Source: DATAEK01 sp036258055
Lineage (GTDB): Bacteria > Acidobacteriota > Vicinamibacteria > Vicinamibacterales > 2-12-FULL-66-21
Assembly (NCBI GenBank): GCA_036258055.1
Contig: DATAEK010000209.1
Span: forward strand, 1 to 29,974
Direction: 5' to 3'
DNA length: 29,974 bases
The notes beneath the pieces were generated by a model that worked only from the letters and a program-made list of their open reading frames with translations, was not told where the DNA came from and searched no databases. The position numbers and the translations under genes were made by a program. Below, in pieces: positions 13,318 through 20,326 of the stretch. Every line of letters begins with the position of its first letter. Position 1 is the stretch's first letter.

Positions 13318-14868
13318 TCACAGCGCCACCGACTCGATCCGTCCAACCCAGTGATCGTTGTGCAGACGACCCGCCGCGAAATCCGCCACGACCTCGAACA
13401 CCTGATCCGAGAAGCCCCCGATGTTGAGGATGTCTTCCCGCTCCACCGCCTGCGTCGTCGTGTACGGCTGGAGATCAATGAGCACCAGCCGCGCACGGGG
13501 GTTGCGCGCCCGGAACGCGCTCCACTCGCGGAGGGTCGCAGTGCCATGTGCACCGGCGTCGACCCATGACTCGTTGTCCGAGACGATCACGACCAGATCG
13601 CCCGTGGCACGACGAGCGTTCAGCTTCGCCAGCGGCGCGCTGACCGCGGTTCCACCACCGCCGACCGACGCCAGACGCTCGGCGTTGGTCATCACGCTGT
13701 CCCGTGCCGAGAGCCGCAGCGACACCACCGACTGCTCGAATGGCAGCACTTCCGCCGTCGGGTTCCGTCGAACGATGGCGGCAGTGATGAGCGCCGCGGC
13801 GTCCACGCACCGGACGCTCGTCGTTGCGCCGGTCCGATGACCCGTAATCGGCGACCGCATGGATCCCGAGACGTCAGGGCACACGTACACCTGACCGTCG
13901 ATCGCGGGGACGTTGGCAATCGCCAGTTCCATGGCATCCTCGAGCGCCGAGCGTACGGCGTTGGGCACTTTCGGATCCGTCGCTCGAAAGGCCGCCAGGA
14001 GCTGATACGGGAACACCCGCGCTTTCGCGATCGCCTCGGCATCGCGCAAGCGCGCAGCAATCTGCCCGGTCATCTCCGGCTCGTCGAACACGCCATGACG
14101 CGCGAACGTGTTCAGATTCATCCGCACCATCTGCCACGAGCCGCGGCGGGCCACATCGGCCCATTCACGCCGGCTCAGATCGAGCGCGGTCAGCATCTGG
14201 AACGGCACGTCCGGCACTTCGCGACGATCGCCGGCCTTGAAGGCCTCGAACTGCCGCACGACGGCCGGCAGGCTGTCGTGTTCGCGAGTGCGGCCCATGA
14301 GATACCGGTACAGCGCCTCACGCTGGGGCGTCTTCGGCTTCGGATGCACCATCCTGATCACATCGACCAGGGACGGCGCCCGTCCAACCGACGCGGCGAA
14401 GATCGCCGCGTCGGTCCGCTGGTCCAGCCAGCGCCGCACGCAACGCTTGGGCGCCGATCCCAGGGACTTCCGGCCGGTTGCGCCCGAGCGCACGATCTGC
14501 ACGAACGTTCGAAGCGTCCGCGGCGAATCGACGACGCGATCGAACACGCGGTCCATCAGCTTCGGATCGCGCCTCGACACTGCCGCCAGCAGGAGCGCCG
14601 GCATGTCCTTCATGTAGCCGCGCTCGCGGCAATAGACCGCCGTCCTGGCGACGAATTCCGGCGACACTCGCATCGACAGGTCCAGCACCCGATCGAGCTG
14701 CTCTTCGGCCGTGGCGTAGAACGTCGTGTTCAGACATCCCGTCGCGGCCAGCTGCGCCAGCGCGTGCTGCGGCGGCAGCTGGTAGGCAGGGGCCTTCGCC
14801 TCATTGCGCGCATCGGCGCGCGGGACGAGCGCTCCAATCCACGATCGAAACAGCGTCATATTCGCCAT
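13318..14868 (-). CDS. rsr: Rsr, bacterial Ro60 orthologue (TROVE + VWA domains)
   Basis: A 516-residue ring-forming RNA-binding protein. Residues about 10-320 are the HEAT-like TROVE domain (MANMTLFRSW start, then YCRERGYMKDMPALLLAAVS, LGSAPKRCVRRWL and LARH/RHGVF-like segments). Residues about 325-516 are a VWA domain with a MIDAS site: DVSGS (D332, S334, S336), GGGGTAVS (T407) and VSDNES (D431). Ro60 binds Y RNAs on its outer face and misfolded or cleaved RNAs in its ring, and in bacteria can hand RNA to exonucleases. ATG 14868 is chosen because AGAGGA lies just upstream and a sigma54 promoter sits 35 bp upstream; the frame is open to 15009, but that extension would cross the promoter. It is the first gene of the operon with three Y-like RNAs, rtcA and rtcB. 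Confidence 0.95.
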   Translation of the reverse strand: MANMTLFRSWIGALVPRADARNEAKAPAYQLPPQHALAQLAATGCLNTTFYATAEEQLDRVLDLSMRVSPEFVARTAVYCRERGYMKDMPALLLAAVSRRDPKLMDRVFDRVVDSPRTLRTFVQIVRSGATGRKSLGSAPKRCVRRWLDQRTDAAIFAASVGRAPSLVDVIRMVHPKPKTPQREALYRYLMGRTREHDSLPAVVRQFEAFKAGDRREVPDVPFQMLTALDLSRREWADVARRGSWQMVRMNLNTFARHGVFDEPEMTGQIAARLRDAEAIAKARVFPYQLLAAFRATDPKVPNAVRSALEDAMELAIANVPAIDGQVYVCPDVSGSMRSPITGHRTGATTSVRCVDAAALITAAIVRRNPTAEVLPFEQSVVSLRLSARDSVMTNAERLASVGGGGTAVSAPLAKLNARRATGDLVVIVSDNESWVDAGAHGTATLREWSAFRARNPRARLVLIDLQPYTTTQAVEREDILNIGGFSDQVFEVVADFAAGRLHNDHWVGRIESVAL

Positions 14869-14902
14869 CGGTGTCCTCTCTGAATCTCTCGCATTCAGGA
14901 AC

Positions 14903-14918
14903 TGCAGAGCGAGTGCCA
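14903..14918 (-). promoter_or_regulatory. Sigma54 (-24/-12) promoter of the rsr operon
   Basis: Read on the minus strand, TGGCACTCGCTCTGCA matches the sigma54 consensus TGGCACGNNNNTTGCA at 10 of 12 fixed positions, including the invariant GG and GC with exact 10-bp spacing between them. The predicted start of transcription is near 14892, leaving a leader of about 24 nt that contains the AGAGGA ribosome site of rsr. The divergent neighbour encodes RtcR, a sigma54-dependent activator, so the site makes sense as its target. Confidence 0.85.
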
Positions 14919-15014
14919 GTAGGACGGCCCTTTGCTGAGTGCTGAATAAGTTGCTGACGCGATTAAAGATGCGCCCGAAGTCCGGCTGGCCGCCGCCTTC
15001 GTCTTCCAACTACA

Positions 15015-15043
15015 TTCATATCTCAATAGATAGTGTTTATACT
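15015..15043 (+). promoter_or_regulatory. Candidate sigma70-type promoter of rtcR (leaderless transcript)
   Basis: TTCATA (15015-15020) and TATACT (15038-15043) resemble -35 and -10 elements, matching 4 of 6 and 5 of 6 consensus bases with an ideal 17-bp spacer. Transcription would start at about 15050-15051, at the rtcR ATG itself, giving a leaderless mRNA. No ribosome site is found at a proper distance before the ATG, which is consistent with this. Confidence 0.55.
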
Positions 15044-15053
15044 GTGAGATATG
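15017..15053. promoter_or_regulatory. Inverted repeat, candidate RtcR binding site (enhancer / autoregulatory operator)
   Basis: CATATCTCA (15017-15025) and TGAGATATG (15045-15053) are perfect 9-bp inverted repeats separated by 19 bp. The centre is about 118 bp upstream of the -24 element of the rsr promoter, a usual distance for a sigma54 activator site. The right arm covers the rtcR start codon and the pair embraces the -10 element, so binding here could also control rtcR. The AT-rich site stands out from the surrounding GC-rich DNA. That RtcR binds it is inference. Confidence 0.65.
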
Positions 15054-16655
15054 CGCAAGCGCTGCGTCGTGCTAGGCCTGCTCGGCACCACGATCGATCG
15101 CGGTAGCACGGCCAGACGATGGGAGGGCTGGCGCCCGAGCATTGCCGCGTGTCAGCACGACGATCTGTTGATCGATCGATTCGAGCTGCTTTACCCCCAG
15201 CGATTCACGTCGCTCGCGAACACGGTCCGCGACGACATCCGTCATGTCTCGCCTGAGACCGAAGTGCGTCTGGTGCTCGATCCGACCGCTGATGCGTGGG
15301 ACTTCGAGGATGTCTATGGAAGCCTGCATGACTTCGCTCGCGCCTACCGGTTCGATACCGAGGTGGAGGACTACCTCGTTCACATCACGACCGGATCTCA
15401 TGTGGCGCAAATCTGTCTGTTCCTGTTGACCGAGTCCCGCCACATTCCCGCGCGGCTGCTCCAGACGAGTCCGCCGTCGGGCGAGCGTCGCAACGATCCC
15501 GGGACCTTCCGGATCATCGATCTCGATCTGTCCAAGTACGACCGCATCGCCACGCGCTTCGCCCGCGACGAACTGGACGAGCGATCGCTTCTGAAGTCGG
15601 GTATTCCGACACGAAGCCCGTCGTTCAACGAGGTCGTCGAGCGTCTCGATCGCGTGACGGTCCGGTCGTCGGCGCCGATGCTGCTGCTCGGCCCGACCGG
15701 TGCGGGGAAGTCGCTCCTCGCGCGGCGCATCTACGAGTTGAAGAAGACGCGGCGCCTCGTCAAAGGGCCGTTCGTAGAGATCAACTGCGCGACCATCCGC
15801 GGGGATGCGGCGATGTCGGCGCTCTTCGGCCACGTCAAAGGCGCATTTACCGGCGCCGTTCGCGATCGTCCCGGCCTGTTGGCAAGCGCGAACGACGGCC
15901 TCCTGTTCCTCGACGAGGTCGGCGAGCTTGGCCTCGACGAACAGGCCATGTTGCTGCGTGCGCTCGAAGAGAAGCGGTTTCTGCCGCTCGGCAGCGACCG
16001 GGAGGTGTCGAGCGACTTTCAGCTGATTGCCGGTACCAACCGCGAGTTGTCCGAGGCCGTGACGGAGGGGCGGTTCCGCGATGATCTGCTCGCCCGCATC
16101 AATCTGTGGACGTTCCGTCTCCCGGCGCTCACGGATCGGCGGGAGGACATCGAACCGAACGTCGACTACGAGCTCGAGCAGTTTCGCCGGCGGACGGGCA
16201 TTGCCGTCACCTTCAGCCGGGAAGCGCGCGAGCAGTTCCTGGCGTTCGCCACCAGCGATCGCGCGCCCTGGCCGGGGAACTTCCGCGATTTGAACGCGGT
16301 GATCACCAGGCTGTCGACGCTGGCGCCCGCCGGCCGCATTACCGTCGACCAGGTCAGGGCCGAAGTGGCGCACCTGCGTGATTCGTGGGCGTCCGGGCCG
16401 CGGACGAGTACTGTCAGCCTCGTCGATCGAATCCTGCCACCGGGCACGGCGACCCACCTCGATCGCTTCGACCGCGTCCAGCTGGAGGATGTGCTGATCG
16501 TGTGCCGGCGTTCGAGCAGCCTCTCCGCGGCAGGGCGTGTCCTCTTCGATCGTTCGCGCGAGCGCAAGAAGATCGCCAATGACGCGGACCGGTTGCGGAA
16601 GTACCTCGCGCGGTTCGATCTCGACTGGAGCGATCTGAAAGAACGTCTCCGCTAG
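15051..16655 (+). CDS. rtcR: RtcR, CARF-domain sigma54-dependent transcription activator
   Basis: A 534-residue activator, close in length to E. coli RtcR and alignable by eye along its whole length. Residues 1-180 are the CARF sensor, with WDFEDVYGSLHDFARAY and HITTGSHVAQICLFLL, which is thought to sense RNA ends or fragments. Residues about 185-420 are the AAA+ domain: Walker A GPTGAGKS (214-221), the sigma54-contacting GAFTGA loop (264-269), Walker B LLFLDEVGEL (284-293) and the arginine-containing GRFRDDLLARINLW. The last 70 residues hold the DNA-binding helix-turn-helix (SLSAAGRVLFDRSR ... DADRLRKYLARF). It is divergent from rsr, whose sigma54 promoter it should activate. ATG 15051 is the family start (MRK). 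The stop lies 2 bp from the convergent GH43 stop. Confidence 0.96.
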   Translation: MRKRCVVLGLLGTTIDRGSTARRWEGWRPSIAACQHDDLLIDRFELLYPQRFTSLANTVRDDIRHVSPETEVRLVLDPTADAWDFEDVYGSLHDFARAYRFDTEVEDYLVHITTGSHVAQICLFLLTESRHIPARLLQTSPPSGERRNDPGTFRIIDLDLSKYDRIATRFARDELDERSLLKSGIPTRSPSFNEVVERLDRVTVRSSAPMLLLGPTGAGKSLLARRIYELKKTRRLVKGPFVEINCATIRGDAAMSALFGHVKGAFTGAVRDRPGLLASANDGLLFLDEVGELGLDEQAMLLRALEEKRFLPLGSDREVSSDFQLIAGTNRELSEAVTEGRFRDDLLARINLWTFRLPALTDRREDIEPNVDYELEQFRRRTGIAVTFSREAREQFLAFATSDRAPWPGNFRDLNAVITRLSTLAPAGRITVDQVRAEVAHLRDSWASGPRTSTVSLVDRILPPGTATHLDRFDRVQLEDVLIVCRRSSSLSAAGRVLFDRSRERKKIANDADRLRKYLARFDLDWSDLKERLR

Positions 16656-16657
16656 TC

Positions 16658-18313
16658 CTAAAGTTCGTGTAGCAGTGTCGGCTGCGCCAGATACTCGCGC
16701 TCGCGATACTCGAAGTAGTCGAAGTCGGCGTGACGCCCAGTGCCGCCCATGTCCTGACACGCCATGCCGACGAAGGCGCCGGTGAAGTTCGGTTGTCCAG
16801 GCGCGCTCGCCTCGTCCGACAGGATGCTCGCGTCGAACTGCTGCGGCAGCCACTGCCACACGGCGCCGGCGGAACGATAGGCGAAGAGCAGCCGTTCTTC
16901 GTCGACCTCGACCCGCAGTTCGACGGGCGATCCGCTTGCGATCGGAATCGGTGGAGTGAACGAGTCGCCCTGTACCTGATCGGGCAGCATGGACATCACG
17001 CGGAGGTGCTTGCCGATCTGGTCGTCGTGCGAGATGTAGAAGTAGTGGAACTTGGCAGCGTTGTAGTAGCAGATGAGACCGGCCATCTGCTGAAAGTGAT
17101 CCGGTTCGAACGCGATCGACGTCGACGCGCTGTACCAGTGCGATTGCTGCCGACGGGCGACGAGCGACTGCCGAAAGAGGCTGCCCACCGTCTCCCGTCC
17201 GAAGAGCCGGAGGTGACCACTGCGCGCCGTCAGACTCCACAATTCCTCTGGCCATGGCGAGCGCAGCCACTGAAACTCGATCGGCAGACCGGGCGAGTCG
17301 AAATCGGCGCGAGAACGGGCCGGCGGAAACGGGTGCGCCGGCAGCTCCGGCGCGACGACCTCGAGATGTGGAATGCCATCACCGTCGACGGTGCGCAACC
17401 AGCCGTCGGCTGACCACGTCATCGGCTGAATCGCGGTCTCGCGTCCTAATGTGCATCGCCCGCGGTTCCGAAGCGGCCGGCCGCAGAGATACACCATGTA
17501 GGTCTCGCCGCGTGGGGTCTCGACCAGATCGGCGTGTCCTGCGCGCTGCAGCTCTGCGTCAGGACGATGACGGGCGCTCAGGATGTAGACGTCGGGATGC
17601 AGCTCGTACGGTCCTTCGATCGATCGCGACCGGGCCATCGTGACCGCGTGTCCCCAACCCGTGCCCCCTTCGGCGGTAATCAGGTAGTAGAGGCCGTTTC
17701 GCTTGTACAGGTGCGGCGCCTCGGTGAACCCGAGTGACGTGCCTTTGAAGATCACTTGACGCAGTCCAACCAGCCTCTTTTCCGGGACGGAGTACTCCTG
17801 CAGCACGATCCCGGCAAATCGGTTCTGTCCGGGACGGTGATCCCACACCATGTTGACCAGGTACTTCCGGCCGTCATCGTCGTGGAAGAGCGACGGATCG
17901 AAGCCGCTGCTGTTCAGATACACAGGATCGGACCACGCGCCGTCGATGCTCGGACTGGTGACCAGGTAATTGTGAAAGTCCCGAAACGTCGCGCCGCCCG
18001 CTCCAGGCTGCGCCATGCGTCCGTACCGCTTCACGTCGGTGTAGACCAGGTGAAACAGACCGTTGGCCCAGGTGAGGCACGGCGCCCAGATCCCGCAGGA
18101 GTCCGGATCGCCGAGCATGTTCAGCTGACTCGCGCGCGTGAGCGGGCGTGCGAGCAGCCGCCAATGCACGAGATCGCGGGAGTGATGGATCTGCACGCCG
18201 GGGTACCACTCGAACGTCGAGGTGGCGATGTAGTAGTCGTCGCCAACGCGAACAATCGACGGATCCGGATTGAAGCCGCGCAGAATGGGATTGCGGATCA
18301 CACGGTCAGGCAT
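16658..18313 (-). CDS. Glycoside hydrolase family 43, beta-xylosidase type
   Basis: A 551-residue enzyme with the two-domain layout of GH43 beta-xylosidases such as XynB/SXA. Residues 1-320 are the five-bladed catalytic propeller beginning NPILRGFNPDPSIVRVGDDYYIATSTFEWYPGV. The catalytic base is D17, the pKa-tuning aspartate D139 (GFDPSLFHDDDG) and the general acid E198 (FTEAPHLYK), spaced as in the family. Residues about 340-551 are the C-terminal beta-sandwich that shapes the active site. No signal peptide is visible, so it should act in the cytoplasm on imported xylo- or arabino-oligosaccharides, releasing xylose and/or arabinose. The MFS gene about 2 kb upstream could supply substrate, although VWA and PepSY genes intervene. 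No good ribosome site precedes ATG 18313. Confidence 0.93.
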   Translation of the reverse strand: MPDRVIRNPILRGFNPDPSIVRVGDDYYIATSTFEWYPGVQIHHSRDLVHWRLLARPLTRASQLNMLGDPDSCGIWAPCLTWANGLFHLVYTDVKRYGRMAQPGAGGATFRDFHNYLVTSPSIDGAWSDPVYLNSSGFDPSLFHDDDGRKYLVNMVWDHRPGQNRFAGIVLQEYSVPEKRLVGLRQVIFKGTSLGFTEAPHLYKRNGLYYLITAEGGTGWGHAVTMARSRSIEGPYELHPDVYILSARHRPDAELQRAGHADLVETPRGETYMVYLCGRPLRNRGRCTLGRETAIQPMTWSADGWLRTVDGDGIPHLEVVAPELPAHPFPPARSRADFDSPGLPIEFQWLRSPWPEELWSLTARSGHLRLFGRETVGSLFRQSLVARRQQSHWYSASTSIAFEPDHFQQMAGLICYYNAAKFHYFYISHDDQIGKHLRVMSMLPDQVQGDSFTPPIPIASGSPVELRVEVDEERLLFAYRSAGAVWQWLPQQFDASILSDEASAPGQPNFTGAFVGMACQDMGGTGRHADFDYFEYREREYLAQPTLLHEL

Positions 18314-18367
18314 GATGGGATCGGGTCAGCGAGAGGCAACGGCTTCACACGTCTGCGAAACCTGAGG

Positions 18368-19285
18368 TCACTGGTTCGGGGTCGGTTCGCGCATCGCCCA
18401 ATAGCCAGCCCGTGTCCGCACGGACATGTGCCCGCCCGGCCCCGTCACCCGGACCTGAATCGCCCGGTACCGTCCGTCGAGCGCCTGATCGAGCGGCGTG
18501 TACGCGATGGTGTATTGGTTCCGGATCAGGTGAGCGATCTCCAGCGCGAGCGAACCGATTTGATCGCTGGACGTCGGAGCGTAGGTCACGCCGCCGGTGC
18601 GATCGGTGAGCTGCTCCAGCTCGCGCCGTCCACGTTTCGCGGCAGTGGCGTCACGAAACAGCGCGACGGCAAAGATGGCGGTCTCATTGTGTTCGCTCAT
18701 TCGCCGAAGTTGATCCATCGACGCGGTGCTGGCGGTGTCGTTGCCGTCGGTGATGAGGAGCAGCACTCTCCGATCGTGCGATGCGTGCACCTGGAGATAG
18801 TTCTCGGCCAGAATCACCGCGTCGCGGATCGCGGTACCGCCGATCGCTTCAGCGGCAGCGATGCCTGCCTCCAGAATGCGCACATCGTTCGTCATCGGCA
18901 CGTCGACCCGCGCCCTGGCCGCAAAATTCACGACGAAGACTTCGTCGAGGGGATGTGACGCCCGCACGAATGCCAGCGCGGCGGCCTCGATCTGCGCGCG
19001 AAGCGTTCGCATGCTCCCGCTGTTGTCGACGAGCAGCCCGACCGATACCGGAACATCATCGCGATGAAAGAGCGTAATCGGCTGCCGCTTGCCGTTCTCG
19101 TAGACACTGAAGGCGTTTTGGTCGAGGTTGGTGATCAACTCGCCGCGGCTGTTTCTCACCGTGGCGTGCAGAACGACCAGTCGCGTCTCGGCATGGAACG
19201 TCGTCTTCTGCGATCCCGTGACGGTGCTGCTGAGCAGCGACGAGATCGTGAGTGCGGCCGCGAGCCGTTGCCGTTCACTTGCCAA
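18368..19285 (-). CDS. VWFA-related (VWA domain) protein of the acidobacterial type
   Basis: About 305 residues. A hydrophobic N-terminal stretch (RLAAALTISSLLSSTVTG) suggests export. A short beta domain (VVLHATVRNSRGELITNLDQ ... FSVYENGKRQPI) typical of the acidobacterial VWFA-related family follows, then a VWA domain with MIDAS DNSGS in LLVDNSGSM, a GGTAIRDAV block and ITDGND. VWA domains bind metal and mediate protein contacts; the partner is unknown. The start is uncertain. TTG 19285 is used because a GGGAAAGG sequence lies about 9 nt upstream and the signal-like segment begins there. It overlaps the end of the upstream PepSY-like gene by 11 nt, implying translational coupling. ATG 19351 is in frame but would overlap that gene by 77 nt. 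Confidence 0.82.
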   Translation of the reverse strand: MASERQRLAAALTISSLLSSTVTGSQKTTFHAETRLVVLHATVRNSRGELITNLDQNAFSVYENGKRQPITLFHRDDVPVSVGLLVDNSGSMRTLRAQIEAAALAFVRASHPLDEVFVVNFAARARVDVPMTNDVRILEAGIAAAEAIGGTAIRDAVILAENYLQVHASHDRRVLLLITDGNDTASTASMDQLRRMSEHNETAIFAVALFRDATAAKRGRRELEQLTDRTGGVTYAPTSSDQIGSLALEIAHLIRNQYTIAYTPLDQALDGRYRAIQVRVTGPGGHMSVRTRAGYWAMREPTPNQ

Positions 19286-19787
19286 CCTTGATGACCTTTC
19301 CCTCAGGCGTGACCTCAACTTCACCGCTCGAGAACTCCGCCTCGTACACATACTTCGGCGTACTCAGTTTCGAGATCCTGGCCTTGCCTCCTTCTTTCAC
19401 AATCTCGGCACGCACTTCGGATCGTTCGAGCTGTTTGATGGGTTTGCCCTTGGCGGCCGTGCGGATCGCCGCCGCGACCGGCTCGGGCAGGTCCTTCATG
19501 TCGATGACTGTCGCGATGTCGAGCACCGTGCCGTCCTCGGCGATGTCCATTTCGCCCTGACCCGCTTTGAACTCGACGTCGTAAAAGGCAATGCCGCTAT
19601 CCTTTTCCACGTCGAGCTTATCGATCTCGGCCCCCGGCCGGTTCTCCTGGATGGCCTTGCTGACCGCCGCGGGAAGGTTCTTCTTGTCTTTGCTTCGGGC
19701 CTTGTCCTGTGCCCCAGCTTCAGCCGCCGACGCCGCGAACGCGACCGTGGTGACAGTACAGAAAAGCAGCCTGGCAAAACCCTCCAT
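19275..19787 (-). CDS. Exported protein with PepSY-like repeats
   Basis: A 170-residue protein with a signal peptide (residues about 1-26, LLFCTVTTVAFAASAAEAGA) and two related halves. Each half has a helix then a strand pair: LPAAVSKAIQENRPGAEIDKLDVEKD ... FYDVEFKAGQGEMDIAEDGTVL, and LPEPVAAAIRTAAKGKPIKQLERSEV ... YVYEAEFSSGEVEVTPEGKVI. This is the PepSY-like (BLIP-like) fold of small periplasmic proteins. PepSY domains are thought to bind or inhibit proteases, or act as chaperone-like modules; nothing in the sequence shows a specific target. It is the first gene of a pair with the overlapping VWA gene. Confidence 0.85.
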   Translation of the reverse strand: MEGFARLLFCTVTTVAFAASAAEAGAQDKARSKDKKNLPAAVSKAIQENRPGAEIDKLDVEKDSGIAFYDVEFKAGQGEMDIAEDGTVLDIATVIDMKDLPEPVAAAIRTAAKGKPIKQLERSEVRAEIVKEGGKARISKLSTPKYVYEAEFSSGEVEVTPEGKVIKVGK

Positions 19788-19841
19788 GCTTCACCCCTAA
19801 TTCTGATGATGTGCAAACGCTAGACACTTGAGTCGCAGCTG

Positions 19842-20048
19842 TCAACGCTTCTCAGGCTTGCGGTCCGGTGCCAACTGGACCTGGATGAGCGTATCAGTCT
19901 GAAACGAGATCTCTCGACCCTTCGCAAACACACTCGAGTAGAACGTCCGCGCCAGGCCGACTGCAGCCGTTACCGTCGTTACCGGCCGGCCGAACTGGTT
20001 CACGCAGATGCCGAACACACCGAATCCCAGGAATCCTCCCCCCACCAC
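19842..20048 (-). pseudogene. Remnant of a glycine-rich (glycine-zipper-like) exported protein
   Basis: The frame encodes 68 residues with a glycine-rich start (GGGFLGFGVFG) and the ending FAKGREISFQTDTLIQVQLAP. The ending resembles the C-terminus of acidobacterial proteins with glycine-zipper membrane segments followed by a REI/V-x-F/L-x-x-x-T-x-(L/I)-x-V-x-L tail. No proper start, signal peptide or ribosome site is present and the frame simply begins inside the glycine-rich part, so I regard it as the 3' end of a truncated gene. It could instead be a very short real gene. It lies directly downstream of another gene remnant in the same orientation. Confidence 0.4.
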
Positions 20049-20072
20049 GACCGCGCCGTCCCGTGCCGCAAA

Positions 20073-20270
20073 TTACCCGGCAATCGGCACGTTGGTGGCC
20101 CCGCGAAACACGACTGCCACACGCGTACGGTCCGATACGCGATACGCCGCGGCAGCGTTGAACGCGTGACGTCGATCGAAGTCGCCCCAGAACGTTTCGC
20201 CGGTGACCGTGTCTGTCTGGACGGTCTTTCCATACGAATATGACGTTATCCCGACAGGCGAGCCCGTCAT
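20073..20270 (-). pseudogene. C-terminal fragment of a TonB-dependent receptor
   Basis: This 65-residue frame contains SYSYGKT..TDTVTGETFWGD, FDRRHAFNAAAAYRVSDRT and VAVVFRGATNVPIAG, the pattern of outer-membrane barrel strands near the C-terminus of acidobacterial TonB-dependent/oar-like receptors, where the phrase DxRHAFN..A.YR.S.RT is common. The remaining 90% of such a receptor, including the plug, is absent; the MFS gene begins just upstream instead. It is therefore a deletion remnant, in the orientation of its neighbours. The ATG at 20270 is fortuitous. Confidence 0.6.
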
Positions 20271-20326
20271 TCGCTTCTGATGATGTGGCCGGGCCAACGC
20301 GCGCGCGAGCGCGCAGCTCGCCACGC

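Noticed and set aside
14869..15009. N-terminal extension of Rsr starting at 15009
   Set aside because: The extension would cross the sigma54 promoter, lacks a ribosome site, and the family start MANMTLF with AGAGGA lies at 14868.
15072..17270. Long minus-strand reading frame (about 730 codons) opposite rtcR and through the GH43 gene
   Set aside because: It is a shadow frame of GC-rich coding DNA: arginine-rich, no recognisable domain, and it overlaps two clearly real genes with intact catalytic motifs.
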